64,000 bases of DNA from Notospermus geniculatus (lineage: Eukaryota > Nemertea > Pilidiophora > Heteronemertea > Lineidae). Below the pieces are notes generated by a model that worked only from the letters and a program-made list of their open reading frames with translations, did not search any database and was not told where the DNA came from. The stretch is from positions 65,294 through 129,293 of the forward strand of contig NMRB01001186.1 of NCBI GenBank assembly GCA_002633025.1, read 5' to 3'. Positions 23,663 to 37,600 of this stretch are shown here, piece by piece; position 1 is the first letter of the stretch, and the number at the start of each line of letters is the position of its first letter. Both the position numbers and the translations under genes were made by a program.

Positions 23663-24641
23663 CATACGACAGAACTCTATCGTCTCTGCACGGAGACATG
23701 AGTTAGCAGAGTGTATCTGACTATACTTTATGGACTACCATATCGCCGGCCTCCCTGCTTGGACTTTAAATTATGCTTTCATGCTGCAGAGCAGAGAAAC
23801 CTCCAGGTACCAAGAGACTGAAAGAAAGCCTTTCTGCCTGGAGGCTTCCACCCGAATTCAGTGCTGAAGGCTACTTCTGGAACACAGTCATTGAAAGTTG
23901 GATGTTGGACAAAAGTGTGGATTTGAGAAGGGTGTCTTTTTGACTTCCGAGTGACTTACCTGATCATGCTGACGGAGGCCAATTTAGTAAATAGCTCCTA
24001 CACCCTAAAGGGAGACACTTCTATAACCTTTCTGATGCTGGCAGTGTCGTTTATGATGCCAGTGCTGTTAGGAGACAGTCTGAATGTGATTTTTACATGG
24101 AAATATAAAGAATATCATGGTGTCTCGACAATTTTTTGTTTTCAAGATGTAGAACATGTATATTTATTGACTGATTGTATGTATGTAATTACCAGTATGA
24201 AATGAGCTTGTTGAATTATGAGGTACATGTGTGTGTTGTAAACTATACACCCAGCAAAATCTTAATATATAACCATTCTGACATCCTTAGGCCCCACTCA
24301 TTGATGTTCATGGTAATCATCCCAAAGTAACTTTCCCCTTATGCTGGGTTATCTGAGGTAGATTCATGTAGGATTTTATTGCCGTTTTGTTCAGTCACAT
24401 TTCTTATGATGGAAGAGCTGTGCAGTGCGGCAGGTTTCAAAATATCTGTGAGACTGACAAATATTGTCCCCAGTTGAGAGGTGTCCTGATTACAGAGGTC
24501 AAACTGAACAGGATTGGTGGGCCTATGATGGAGTGTATTGGCAGAGGTGTCAGGGAGAATAGGTTCCACTTCGTTTGGAAATTAGAGGGGAAATGAGAGA
24601 GATTTTGTGTGAGATGTGTACCATAGGTGTGTCCCAGGTGA

Positions 24642-24647
24642 AATAAA
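24642..24647 (+). other. candidate polyadenylation signal of RMND5 (AATAAA)
   Basis: AATAAA about 980 bases after the RMND5 stop, the first perfect hexamer on the plus strand noticed downstream. Confidence 0.4.
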
Positions 24648-24764
24648 AGGAAGTAATTTTATTCAAATCCCTTCCTGGTAGATTGGTTCCTATCTCTGCC
24701 GCCTAACCACCCGTGGCGCTGTTACCGGTCTACCTTTCATGCGTTGCAGCTACGTTGCTGGTCG

Positions 24765-24830
24765 TCGATTAGATAGATAGATAATCTTTATTTAACGTCC
24801 GTATGGTTCAACAAGTACATAAGCTGAGAG
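24765..24830 (-). mobile_element. possible 3' tail of a non-LTR retroelement
   Basis: On the minus strand TTAAATAAAGATTATCTATC followed by further ATCT repeats is the kind of microsatellite tail that ends many CR1-type LINEs and SINEs. No reverse transcriptase fragment was recognised next to it. Confidence 0.35.
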
Positions 24831-26340
24831 CTTTTTGACGGACAAGCAAATAAAAGTCGTCTCCTCCCTGACCGTCTTCACGGTCTGAACCTGCTCTACT
24901 TAACTGAGCTGACGGATTGGCCCGAAAGCAGGCCGACATTCGACCCATCATGGAGACAAATGATCCGGACACCTTGGTGAAACGCTCCGACTGCGCTGAG
25001 AGCACCTCCGGTAGGATATGATGGTGACGTTCATTCTTTTCATAGAAAATAAGGGGCGCTGGCCGCCTAATCATTACAAAAGCATTTACAAGACGAATGA
25101 TAATGATATCTCTGACTGGTGTCGTTGATAACGAGAAAGCATAGGGCCTACTCGGTGCATACGGTGCGGATCTGTCCAGACAACAAGATCTGTGAGAGTG
25201 GCATGTTCGAAATCTCAAACTCGTCCGTTGAACACCAAAATCGGGAGTTCGCATGACTCGAAATATCGTCGGCTGGCTGAGCAGATGAAGCTGCCCACCA
25301 TTGCTCTTTTCGAGAGCAACGCGAAACTGATAGAAATCACTCTTGTTTCCCTGCCCTGAGCTTCCTGCGGTCGTCTCGTAGCCAGGACTAAAGACGACTC
25401 TCCCACTTGATCGATTGACTTGTACGGTATTCTTCCGGGTCGTCGTGTGATCGGACAACGGAACAAACGGCTGTCAAGGTAGGACTTTTAGACTTTTACT
25501 TTGTTTTAGCGTGGATATTATGCATTCATTGGAATGAGAATCCTGAATGACTCCGTTTCTATATGAAAAGTTTCCACGAAAACAGCGCATGCTCGCCAAA
25601 TCGTGTTCAATTTCGTCTTCGGGGAACAAAAGTTCGAAAGATCAACGAAAATGATTGAATGGAAATGCATTAGGACGGTGTTGCATAACTTAATAGTAGG
25701 CGTATTCGGGTGCTCCCGTGGTTACGTTTTCTTGCAAGGCAACCCAGGTCAAGGTTCCTTACTTCCGCTCGCGAAGGACGCTTCAAGATTGCCTTCGCAA
25801 TCTATTCGTTGTGGCTGGAGTTTCAGCCATGCGCTCTTAGCAAATTGTATGACGTTTCTGACCATGTAGGCCTACACTTCACTTCGTGGGAGGTAGCTTT
25901 CTCGCTTAATAGACTCTAAGCAGGAAGAGAAGAGCCCAAACTAGATTACCCTACCGTGTGGGTTTTTTAAACCAGCTCAACGGCAGAAGTAACATTGGCG
26001 CTAACCCTGTCTGGATGTTCTAAAAACTTTCACCACTGCATCAAAATCTTCACCTTGAGGAGATTATGACAGCGTCTAGACCTGTCTTTCTCTTTATCTG
26101 GCCAACATCATTACGCCCTCTCAAACATTAATCACCTTACAACAGTATCCATTCATTTCACACCAAAACAAATGTCTTCTGCTGCAAAAGTTGTGTTTCG
26201 CTAATTGACGTTCGAACGGTAGATGTCTGATTATATTCGCATAAATCTTTCATCCCGTTGTGTTTTTGCTTGTGCGCAGGTGTGATAGTATGAAGAAATT
26301 TTGATTAATATCCCCAATGATATGTTTATAAACTGTAATC

Positions 26341-26867
26341 GTGTAATTGTTGATTGATCGACCACGATTCAAAATGTTTGTTTACTTCCGAGGGGGCGGT
26401 GATTGACGATTAGCAATTTTAAGTGATATTTGTAGGTTTCCGTGCGAAGTTAAGTACCGCAGCCACCGATAGGAGAAACAATACTGAGGCAACGTAATGA
26501 GAAAACGCAGATCCGAGTTGCTTGAATAACGCCCAGTCCGTTCCGGTGTAACAGAATCTAATGTCCTCCGATATGTGATGTCCCCAACAATACATTTACG
26601 GGTTAGTGTAATTGTTGATTGATCGACCACGATTCAAAATGTTTGTTTACTTCCGAGGGGGCGGTGATTGACGATTAGCAATTTTAAGTGATACTCGAAG
26701 GCTTCCGTGCGAAGTTAAGTGCCCCAGCCACCGATAGGAGAAACAATACTGAGGCAACGTAAGAAAACGCAGATCCGAGTTGCTTGAATAACGCCCAGTC
26801 CGTTCCGGTGTAACAGAATCTAATGTCCTCCGATATGTGATGTCCCCAAACAATACATTTACGGATT
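26341..26867. repeat. direct tandem duplication, period 265 bp
   Basis: GTGTAATTGTTGATTGATCG and the following 245 bases recur from 26606 with a few substitutions and short indels. Confidence 0.9.
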
Positions 26868-28846
26868 AAGCGGCACCATAGACAAGACCCTTTATCCTGT
26901 GACAAACAATACAGGGGGACATCATTAAGATGGGGGCATTAGATTCTATCACACCAGAATCCTGCGGAGTAGGCCTAGAACACTCACGGCCACACCCGCT
27001 TTCCACAACAGCGACGTGCGAAACTCCTGTCGGCGCAGCTACCATTGCACAGTACCGTAGTAAATATTTGGAAACCAGTTTCCGTTCATTTTATCCATTT
27101 GTTTACCGCGCCACCTGTCAGCCGTACACATCGTATGCCACTAGAGGCGCCGTGTCACACCGATAAACAACAACGGAGAGATATGCGGTTGATTGATTGC
27201 CCCGAGGATTATATTTACATTACACGACAACAACAACCTGCGTCTGTTGTGAAGGGAAACTCCTGTTTCTTCCCAGAGGAGATACCAGTACGGACTGGTG
27301 ATAACTTTAACACCTCCGTTGGCATCGGCCACAAACAATGTGATGGCATGGTGCCTACTTGTAGAACGCAATCATTCAAACTGTTCACTTCAAACTTTGT
27401 GTATAAGTACACCTGTGAAGGCAACTGCATCTTGTATCAATGATCAGTGGTTGTTGATACTCTGACCTGAAGCGAGAATCGATTAAAAGTCCCAGAAAAC
27501 ACGGCGCGCGAGCGGGAACGACTCATTGGGAAACACTTGAAGGCGTCATCCATGCACAAAGGGAGAACACCATCTTACGTTCTCGTTGACGTTCACGGGG
27601 AGAATCCTAACCTCCCTATTATCTCCTAATCCGCGTGGTGAAGCCATTGAAGGCTGAAGCTAACGAACGTACAGTACGTCTGCATGCGTTCGTCGTCCTG
27701 CCCATGACGTTGCCTGCCATTAACTGGCATTATCCAAAGGAGTGACCTTCCAAAGACGGCTTTACCCCGATGGTAAGACGTCTGAACGAGAAAGGGGCGG
27801 CTCTTCAGGGCCAGACGGAAAGAAATCATCGCATTCCTGAAATGAAGAGCCTCACTCGCCGTTGAAGAACCCTCGACCGCGATAGCATGTCATAATACTG
27901 ATCAGGACTGGTGTAAACGAAGGACGAGTCCCCGGGTGACGACAGGGAGACGGTCGGGAGGGTCGAGAGCATGGTCCATATGTAGGCCTACAGGTCTCGT
28001 AGCATCTAATGCCCCTCCCCTCAAGCCTCGCTGTTTTGTAAGCGGATTAAGGATTTTAGTTAACTCTCGATTCTTCTGAACTGGTCATTACTGACTTTTA
28101 ATTGTTGACTTCGTTGTAATGATTCTGTCCTCAGAGGCTTTATCAGGTCAGAAGGGGTCAAGCATTGTGTCGAAAAGGGAAAAGAGGAATGGGTGGGACA
28201 AATTTCCACCGTAGGCGCCTCTCAACATGAGTGTTTTCTCGCCTGCGAGTCCTATTTGGCTTGCTCTCTCGAAAAATGTGGGCGTCGTTTTTGTCATCTG
28301 CTATTCGTCTTCGCATACGTTTCCTGGTGACACCTGAACCACTCTTCGAGAAGACACGGGCAATGTCAACCCTGACCATTCGTCGCTTTTTGACGTGATC
28401 GAAGTAGGCCTATACACCGGCTTAGTTTGATTATGTCTTGGACTTTCAGTTAATTACAAATGACAGGTTAGTGTCTGAAGATTACTAAAAGTTGGACGAA
28501 TGCCTGACAGAGAGCACTCGAAGGTGCAATCGCAATTATACAAAATTATTCTGTAATTAAATTCTCCGAAAATTACCTGCATTAGGACGTGATCAGATGA
28601 GTTTTGCAAATAAGCTTGTCCTGTGAAGTCCTACTAATTCATAGGCCTCGTGGCTACTAATAAATGAACCGTTGGCATTCCTACAGATTGTCTCCGAGTG
28701 CGCTCTTGAATTCCAGAGGGACTTGTGTTTTTAGTGCACCTTGCGGTTTTCAGTAATTAAAGCTGAACTATCGGGTACAACTTTCTGTCACGACAGGGCG
28801 GCGCTGCGAGCCGTCCTACCGAAGACATAGAAAACAGGACAAAGGT

Positions 28847-29623
28847 TTGTTTGTTTGTTGTGCAGGCAGGAGCGATGGATCCGACTCCGCTCCATGCCCT
28901 TTCTCTAGCCACTGCCGGGTCCAGAGAAAACAGGCCTCTGACCATCGGTTCGGGAGAGGGCACTATACCACTCACAGCGCCTCCTATAGGAGTTATTTCC
29001 TGTCTTCGCAGTTCCATAAATATGGAGCAAGAAATGCTCTATTTGTGTCCTTGACGAAGGTGGATGTCCCTAACCCACAGAGTGATTCATTCACTAAACT
29101 TTCTGGAATTCTCTCCCCGGCCGGCACCATTTCTAACCAGACGTTCCGCTCACGAGGTCAAGGTATGACGACTGTCTTAAAATTACACCGTACAAGGGAT
29201 TTTTGGTCAATCGATGCCACGGTGCCCAGGGAGGGGCAGTATTGTCTGCAGTATTTAGGTAAGGGGTTTAATCTTCCCGTGAAGTTTCCCCTCCGGCAGT
29301 GTTCAGAAGCGCCTGTTCATCACAGTACATCTGTCGTCGTGTCTGTCTGGAGACAAACTTGGATACGAACACTCTGCCATGAGTGCGGAGACAGTTTGAC
29401 GCATCATCGTTTTTCTTTAATTTCTGTGTGTTACTTGCGGAGAAAATATCACGGTAGGCCTTTTTCTATTTCATCATTCCCATTTTTGCCTGTTCAGTGG
29501 TCGTTGAGGGCGGATATTGGATGGGATGCTTCGGAATACTCGATTATCGCATTTCCTTTACCCAAAGTGTGCAAATTTCATCGATGCCATGAGGAACTCG
29601 CCCCGGAAAAGTTAAGAATCTAA
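28847..29623 (+). CDS. unassigned 258-codon ORF
   Basis: The longest open frame in the gene-poor region. The translation has no domain I recognise, no signal peptide and no repeats, and is rich in Ser, Arg and His with scattered Cys. It has no obvious splice partners and lies alone between repeats. By chance, a 258-codon frame is uncommon but possible in a 64-kb window read in six frames. I would treat it as hypothetical; it could also be part of a long non-coding RNA or a decayed element. Confidence 0.2.
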   Translation: MFVCCAGRSDGSDSAPCPFSSHCRVQRKQASDHRFGRGHYTTHSASYRSYFLSSQFHKYGARNALFVSLTKVDVPNPQSDSFTKLSGILSPAGTISNQTFRSRGQGMTTVLKLHRTRDFWSIDATVPREGQYCLQYLGKGFNLPVKFPLRQCSEAPVHHSTSVVVSVWRQTWIRTLCHECGDSLTHHRFSLISVCYLRRKYHGRPFSISSFPFLPVQWSLRADIGWDASEYSIIAFPLPKVCKFHRCHEELAPEKLRI

Positions 29624-30117
29624 CGTTCAACGTTTCAGGAGCTATTTTGTAACTTCATTACGTCACGGAGTAACAAATGTAAGTTTTCACGCTCCTCGCA
29701 GCGGGAAATGTTATGATCTGTGGTGGGGCTCGAAGTCGCAACAGGCGAGGGCCAGGGAACTTACTGCGTTGTTGTCCCCAGTTTGTGCCCTTTAATAAAT
29801 GGCCAATTTATCGTTGCTGTTGGCTAGGGCATTGCTCTAAGTTTTGAATACCCCCTGAATGGCCATTTTAGCCTCCCCCCCCCGGAACACGTCTCGCCTT
29901 CTGCTGACATAAAGTAAACAAGGTAAAATAAACAACCGTTTGATAATACGAAAAGCAAATACAAGGTGTTTTATAATCCAAAGCACATTATCCAACTCTA
30001 CAGGGGCGTTTAAAACTCAAGACGATGGTGTCACCTTTAGGTCAAGTATTCACGTCAACCAAGGGGTGAACCTTTCATGTATCATCTTATGTCCATGAAC
30101 GGGTCATTTAATTACGC

Positions 30118-30479
30118 TTAATTGCCGTCCACCTGCAGAAGGTATGGTTAACGTTAACTGGTTAAAGGTGCTCTAGTTCGAATTGTAAACATTACGGTGC
30201 GCCACCCATTGTCAACTTCTGGTACTAACAAATCAGATAAAATCGAATTAAATCGCGCCTTTCACAACTTTTTGTTTGTTTTTGAGCGTAAAACCATAAA
30301 TTTATTTCAGTTACAAGAATATTTATCAAGATAGATATGAAAATAGATAACATTAATGTTTGGTATACACGGTGCTGCCACCTGTCCGAGGAAAAATAAT
30401 TATTTTAATCAACCATGTAAATAATACAATTCGAACTAGAGCACCTTTAATTGCCGTCCACCTGCAGAAGGTATGGTTA
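30118..30479. repeat. 33-bp direct repeat flanking a MITE
   Basis: The 33 bases at 30118-30150 (TTAATTGCCGTCCACCTGCA...) recur exactly at 30447-30479, one on each side of the TTAA-ended element at 30162-30450. Confidence 0.8.
30162..30450. mobile_element. TTAA-flanked MITE
   Basis: Left end TTAAAGGTGCTCTAGTTCGA and right end TCGAACTAGAGCACCTTTAA are perfect inverted repeats (about 25 bases) with TTAA on both sides, suggesting piggyBac-type mobilisation. The 289-bp interior is non-coding and AT-rich. Confidence 0.65.
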
Positions 30480-30762
30480 TAACGAACTCATTCGCAAGGG
30501 AGTTGGGATTGGATTGGACTGAAGCAGGTCCTTGTTTGGCCTAGAGAGGTCGCCTGCATCATGGAGATTTTCAATAGACTGACATGAAAAGCAATATAAT
30601 TGACCCCTATTAATATCGGTTTTCTCCAATCGATCGCAATACGTTTCCAGGAAGGCTGTCCTCAGATCCATGAATGACCGCGCACCAAGTTGCCTCTCGC
30701 CCAGCATGACGTCCCGCGAACAACAATCCAACAATTCTCAGATATGAGATGAATATCACCAG

Positions 30763-31675
30763 CAGTTGATATAACGTGAATCTTTTGTATAATTATACCA
30801 GGAAATGGAGGGGTTGTCGCTGTTATGCGAGATATCATATTCTGCGGCATGTTCAAATTTTTCACGCGTATTACTAACGGGTGCCGCGCGCACGACAACC
30901 ACAACTGCGGGCGGGCATTTTGCCGAAGCCACACACGCCTGAAAATCCCTTCAATGGCGGGGAAAGAAAACAACACCATCTGAAGAATGTGTCACCCTGT
31001 GGTCAACTCGTGTGTTTTAATAAAACCATTGTTTGGAAGCAACAACACAGTGAATGCTACAATGGCATGGGAAATAAAAGTGTGACCAGTGACACTGCTT
31101 TACAGAACGCTTTGTTTGACTTCACCAGGCGTGCAGGGCTCCATCCTACATTCACACTCCTCCGATACGGTTTTCATGGTTTTTTATTGGAGTACGAAAC
31201 TTTCTAGAGAATCATTAGACAGTTGATATAACGTGAATCTTTTGTATAATTATACCAGGAAATGGAGGGGTTGTCGCTGTTATGCGAGATATCATATTCT
31301 GCGGCATGTTCAATTTTTCACGCGTATATACTAACGGGTGCCGCGCGCACGACAACCACAACTGCGGGCGGGCATTTTGCCGAAGCCACACACGCCTGAA
31401 AATCCCTTCAATGGCGGGCAAGAAAACAACACTATCTGAAGAATGTGTCACCCTGTGGTCAACTCGTGTGTTTTAATAAAACCATTGTTTGGAAGCAACA
31501 ACACAGTGAATGCTACAATAACATGGTAAATAAAAGTGTGACCAGTGACACTGCTTCACAGAACGCTTGTTCGACTTCATCAGGCGTGCAGGGCTCCATC
31601 CTACATTCACACTCCTCCGATACGGTTTTCATGGTTTTTTATTGGAGTACGAAACTTTCTAGAGAATCATTAGAC
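30763..31675. repeat. direct tandem duplication, period 457 bp
   Basis: CAGTTGATATAACGTGAATC at 30763 starts a block repeated from 31220 to about 31675, ending each time at ATCATTAGACAG. Differences are single bases and small indels. Confidence 0.9.
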
Positions 31676-34600
31676 AGATATCCATCCTCATCCACGGAAT
31701 TTCGTAAGTCATTTTTGTTTCATTTTGATTGTTCTAGTATGTTGAACTAACGGTTTATATGAGCTTCGTTCGGAAAGATTCGGATGTTCAGTTTCAGGAA
31801 TCCATGACATTGACAAAGCCTTGTTTCAACATCTCTCATCAGGTCAGGACCAACGGCAACGCTTCGTGCAATATCTGTCAAGCCAGAACCAATGATAAAG
31901 CTTCTGTCAACTTCTTCGGTTAGTTGGCTGGAACCAATGGCAAACCGTGTTCGGCGACACTAGGCTTCTTCTAGCCTCGTGTGTGTCCTCGTTCGGGAAG
32001 GCATGCTCTACTTCTTGAACCCTTCATTGTCTTATATCTCTGAGAAGTTGTGCATTAACTTTTCGGTCGGTCGAAAGTCGCTGAACCCCAACCTCGAATG
32101 TACGTCAATACCACTCCTTTGTGTGCGAATCGGTTAGCTATGCCATTATAGCGGAAAACCCTCTGAGAAAACATGCTTCCCGACAGTTCTGCCCTTTCTT
32201 CTAAGGCGTTCATCCTTCCATTGAACAAATTGTCATCTTTCAGCGCATTTCTAGCTTTTGATGTAATACATACGCTAACCTATCGTTATATAGCAGTAAT
32301 AATACAGTTACTTTAGTGTTTTTCCTACCCCTGTGCCCTGGCGTTGTCAGTTAATTAGTGTTAAGTGCGCTTGGCGAGCCTTGGAATTAATAGGATGTCA
32401 CTTCAAAGATCCCCGGTTAACTATCCTCATAAAGGCAAGGGCGCTCAATGGAACATAGAGACTAGCTCGACTGTATGCTCAAAGGTTATGTACCCGTAAT
32501 TCTCCTCGATACAGCCGAGCTGTTTTTTTGCAGATATCTATTGAGTAATGTCTTCCAAGTTTGGAGAATGACCAAACATTTTCAAAACGTCCCCGAAACT
32601 ACAGTCAAGTGAACCATTTGCTACACTAACCCGCGGCCCTACCCTTTTCATCCGAGGCGAAAAGGTGAAAGCAAGTGCAAAAGAAAGCATTTAGCATATC
32701 TCATTCTTCTTCTTGTGCTCTTAACCTTAATCCCAATAGAACGATATCGAGGTAAGCTGTAGCTAAATGTCAACCACATCCCGCCCACCAGCCCACAGTT
32801 CCAGTTTTTAGCTCACCCCGGAGATCGTTCGTTGTAGCGTCTTGTATAATAATTATTGTTCTTCGACGCTCAATGCATCTCTAAAGAGTTTTTTTGCATA
32901 AACCGCGGCTTTTATTTCGTCGAGCAGAAGTCAGGCCATTCTGTCTTCGTCCTAAGGACAAGCCTAAAGAATTTTGTTCTTCACTCTGTTACAACGTACG
33001 AAAAATGGATGAATGGTTTCGGAGCCGTACTTGAGTCGTACTTGGCACTTTCAGCGAGCTTGTTGAGAAAAAGGCAGGCATCATTCAACTCTCGGTTACT
33101 GACTTCTTTTTGCTTTAAGTTCGACATAAGTCGACCAACTTTCACTATTTTTGCACCGACGTGATATTTTCATCCATTCAAACCGCCCTCAACGACTGTG
33201 ATAAGTCCTGATCGCTTTCCTGACAATGCCGCTCGCTACCGGCAGTACACCCACAATTTCCTGACACTACTGTCGATTAGAAGCCCTGGGAGCAACGGAG
33301 AGTGTGTGGGCGTCCTTCATGCTTTTCCCTCCTCAGATTAATGGAAACCACTCGTGATGGTCAAAAAAGTTTTTGCAATGTCATTAATTCGCGGCCCCTG
33401 ATCGCTTGGAAGATTAGCCATCCTGCACGCAGCCGTAGTCTCGGTCAACCAGCCATAGTTGCGAATCTGGGGAATCGCACCAAGCATCGTGTGGAGCAGC
33501 AAAGCTGAAGAAAACGCTGGCTGCGCGAGACTGACAACACGCATCACGTCAAGGTCAAGGGGTGTCAAGTGAACGACAACAAGCCTTTCTCTGCAACGAA
33601 TTCTTGGTAACTTTACAGGACGCAATAATAAGAATCGTGGGATTTCCATTCACGTTGTCATTTCTTCGATGACAGCTCGGTATGGAGCGATACAATGTGT
33701 CAGATATCTAGATGATTGTACACAACACGTACAAAGCCTACCACCAGGGGGCCGAGGCCACACAATTCTACTCCAGCTGTGAACATGCTTCTCATGCTGC
33801 GGCCATTGACGATGCAGGTTCAAAATGGTGGAGATCCCGGGTCACCCAGTTCGAGGAAGTCTCATTCATAGAAGCAGTTGTTTTTTAGTGATTGGAGGGT
33901 AGTATCGATTTTACGGTGAGAAACATCGGTTTATGAGATCAATAAAGGTGTACTTGCGACGGTGAGGTGATGGACTTTCGCCATCTAACACAGGGCAGCG
34001 TCAACCTGGGTAGGGACACATTTTTCCATTCCTGGTGAGCTGGGATATCATGGTCCTGGTGATGGGTCTGTCAATATCACTCCGCCTCGACTACATAGCT
34101 CTTTCCTGCCGATTCTCTTGCGAAAAACGACTCCAGTCCTGCATTGTTAATGATCTTGAATCGAGGCAAACTGCTTCCCGGTGACGCGTTAGTGCCATTG
34201 TTATGTCAGACAACAACACCAACAGCCAAGATACACACCACATCGGCGAAAAAACCAACTCCCAGGCTTCCGTGTTTTTGATAGAGCCGAAAATAGGATT
34301 TGCCTCTGGATTTGTTAGCCGTCGATAAACACTTTTTTCAACTTCTATTGATTCGCCAAAGTTATTGTCAATGGCCTGTAGGCCCTAAGCTACCCCACCG
34401 TGACCTAGCTGTAAATCGGGAGAAAAAATACAAGATCTGTGCTATGGTCGCTCTCTGACCTTGACCTTAGGGTTCTTATTTCGGCCCATTCTTTTCAACA
34501 ACAATGCTTGACGTTATTTTAGGCAAGTGCATGAAGTACTGACCAAGGCACAGTGAACCCCTTTAGTTTTAGGCCCTCGATTTTATGGTCATCGTTTTTT

Positions 34601-37600
34601 AGTCCTGCTTGGCCTTGTTTCTTTGGTCAACTGACAAAGTCGTTTCTGACGCTTTGATGCGACGGCCGCATCAGTGACGATCCAAATTTGGTTCCTGCCA
34701 GGTCATATCAACGCACTTTCGTTGTCCGACATCACTTCCGGTGTCATAATCACCACCGGAACTTGCACAATCCGATCAAGTGGAAAGCCAATCTCACGAT
34801 CGGACAATGGACCTGATGTAATTTGGCCCTCTCGTTACATCAACTGTCATCTGCAAGGAATTCCTTCCATCTTGAATTATCGGAATTGACAGGCAACCCT
34901 AGATGCTACGCAAAGGTCACTGAGTGCGTTTCATCGTCTGCTTTGCCTCCAGAGGTTTCAACGCCGCGGGCCCCGCTCCATTCAGTGGAACTGATCAAAT
35001 TGCGAGCCGTCCTCAAGGGAGAGGGATATGCACCGAGTTGACCCCTGATTTGGCAGATTGGACCCCAAGTTTAACAACTCGGTGGTGGGGAACCATGGTT
35101 GTGTAAGAGGCGTGAAATCTAATCCGATGTTATGGGGATTAGGGAAGGGAGTGTCGACCTCGCTGTCCGTAGAACTCCACAGCATGTAAGCTTACGGGTG
35201 CACCATCTAAAACGGGTTTCTCTTCAAAAGCAAGAACAAAATAACAGACCCATCAGTCTAGCAGTCGTTTGACGTGAAGCCTGGGGTCCGTCATGGTCAC
35301 TCAGCGTCGACACACGGAAACAGCCGAACCATGATCGTCCGTCGACTGTTTTGCACCGAGACGAAACGTCTTAGCTTTACAACTGATGGAGAAAAGGGGC
35401 GCGTTAAGCAGCTTGGAGGGGATTGCGACCTTAAAAACGATTGTTCAGGCGATCAACCACCTGCAACCTTTTAGGAACACGAGTAGATCACCCATAAGTA
35501 CCCAGTTTTCAGATCGTTTGTCCAAAAACTCTGGTTCACGTCGAGTTTCTCCGTCGCCGTCGGCCCTGCTATCGACAATGCCCAATCAACGACTCTGTTT
35601 TTCATCGGCTGCTAATTAGCCTTCGAGTAAGTCCTTCTGGGGTCATTCGGTGCACCGAGCGTGCGTCAAGCTGGTAAGCTTTATTGACACAAATTGGTAA
35701 GGAGCTGCGTGGCAAATCGCCAGTGACCAGTGGACTTATAGATGTATATTTAAGGCATGGATATTAATTCCCTGGTGTTAAATATTTGAATGGAATATAC
35801 ACTGGCGACGTCATTGGTCAATGAGATGCAATAACTCTCTCCCGCGGTGCCCTAGGGTTAGCATTAACTAACGCCGGTTTAGCATTAGTTAGAGAGATTT
35901 AACCGAACAACTCAGACATCCAGTCTCGAGTCCGGCATCTTGGTCGCAACATCTTGAGGCATCGCAACGTGCACCTGCTATCTGCGAGCGTCTGACGGAG
36001 CTACACTTGTGCAACGCGAAGGAACGTGATTGCAGCCCAAAGAAACTGCTGGAGAAGCTAGACTTCTACCTCTAGCTTGACGGAGCTTTGGCTTGTTTTC
36101 AACTTATCTGATAGCGTATCTCTTGCGTCCGAGGTGACATTTAGCAGCCGTTCAAATGGGATTATTTAGTGAGGTGTTCTTCCTTTTTTGGGAAAAAGGG
36201 CAGCAGTTGCACGCAAGGCCATGCAATATGGGGGGACAAAACGCGTAAGTACGAAACATCTTTCCTTGCTCTTGGTGAGAATCGGACCCCTGGACTCCCG
36301 GGTCTCTTTGCCGGCGTTGTATTCTTTAGCGTATCGGTGTGCCAAGGGGTACTCTTGTCCATGGAAGTAGGCTACACTTCCGGGATTCGCTGCTCTCTCC
36401 TATTGCGTGAGGAGTCTAGTCCTTCGATCCGAGGCCATCAAGAGGTGATTTCGTCATCGACTTCTCGCTTCTTTCGTCTTCGACAATCGATGTGATCGAT
36501 AGGGAACATCCTTTGTTGTTCAAGAGTTAGCGCCGTCTGCTGTTCTTTGACTTCGTCTTGGAGGTTGTGCTGACGTCGGTGGCTAGATTGGGCAACTGCG
36601 GCATCAGCGCCCTGCAGAACCACCGGTCGAGGCCACCATTGCTTCCAAACCACACCCCATGGTGGGCGACCTTTCACCTTCGAAACGAACTAGTGTGATC
36701 TTTAAATCCGAGGTCAAAATGTGTTACTGTCAACACTTTACATCTTCGCATCCGGACGACACCTTCAAGATCAGCTTATGGCAAACAAACGGACCATATA
36801 AAACAAAAGGTGTCATGTCTCCCCGGGCGGATCGATCGGCGTTACCATATGAATTGACGTAATTACCAGGATATCAGCTCGCCAGTTTGGCCAGCAATTG
36901 AATACTTGACAGTGATCAATCGTATTTGCCATTTAGGTGCATGTAAATATGAGGATCAACAGTTATCGGTGAAAAGAAAACAGTGGGTGTTTTATTAATA
37001 AGGGAACAAGCAAACCGCGGAACCTTCCGGGACGGTTGTCCTAGTCTGACCACGACAGATGGTGGACATGTCGTCGTTTCTGGGTGGTTGGGCGTCGTCA
37101 GATCTTGAAAAAGAGGGGTACCAATGTGTGGTCTACCATGGGTGCCACGCATGAGTCACTTGCTCACGCCCGTTTTGTCGTCCTATGCGATAGATAGGCC
37201 TAGGCCATGTCTAAATGAGTGCGAAGGTTTTAGTGAAATCTCATTATGTATATAATATGCTGATCTTCGGCGCATTCACCGCCATTACCATTCCAGAATA
37301 AGGAAATGAAAATCTTTGGAGTAATTTCCGGAAGATTTATTTTATGCTCACAATTTGTGATGCAAAATCAGGCAAACTCTATTAGGTCAAAGTGCCGATC
37401 TTTATTACTAATACCGCAAGGCCTCAGGGTGTCGTGGACATGGATAGTGATTCCCACGTGATATTTGCCAGTTCTCTGATTGGCCGCAAGCCTGTGCTGA
37501 TATTTTCACCTCATTACGAGAGTTGCGCCGGAGAGATTCTTGGCAATTCTCGACACGTGATCAGAGATCGGAATAGATAAATTTTTGTGATATTTCGCCG

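Larger units (their letters stand above)
24831..30117. other. gene-poor region, no recognised gene
   Basis: Contains the 265-bp tandem duplication at 26341-26867 and a long unassigned ORF at 28847-29623. The other ORFs here are short, overlap on opposite strands and match no family I know. Possibly upstream regulatory or unannotated non-coding sequence. Confidence 0.6.

Noticed and set aside
24808-25458. 216-codon minus-strand ORF
   Set aside because: No recognisable domain; it overlaps another minus-strand frame and a retroelement-type tail.
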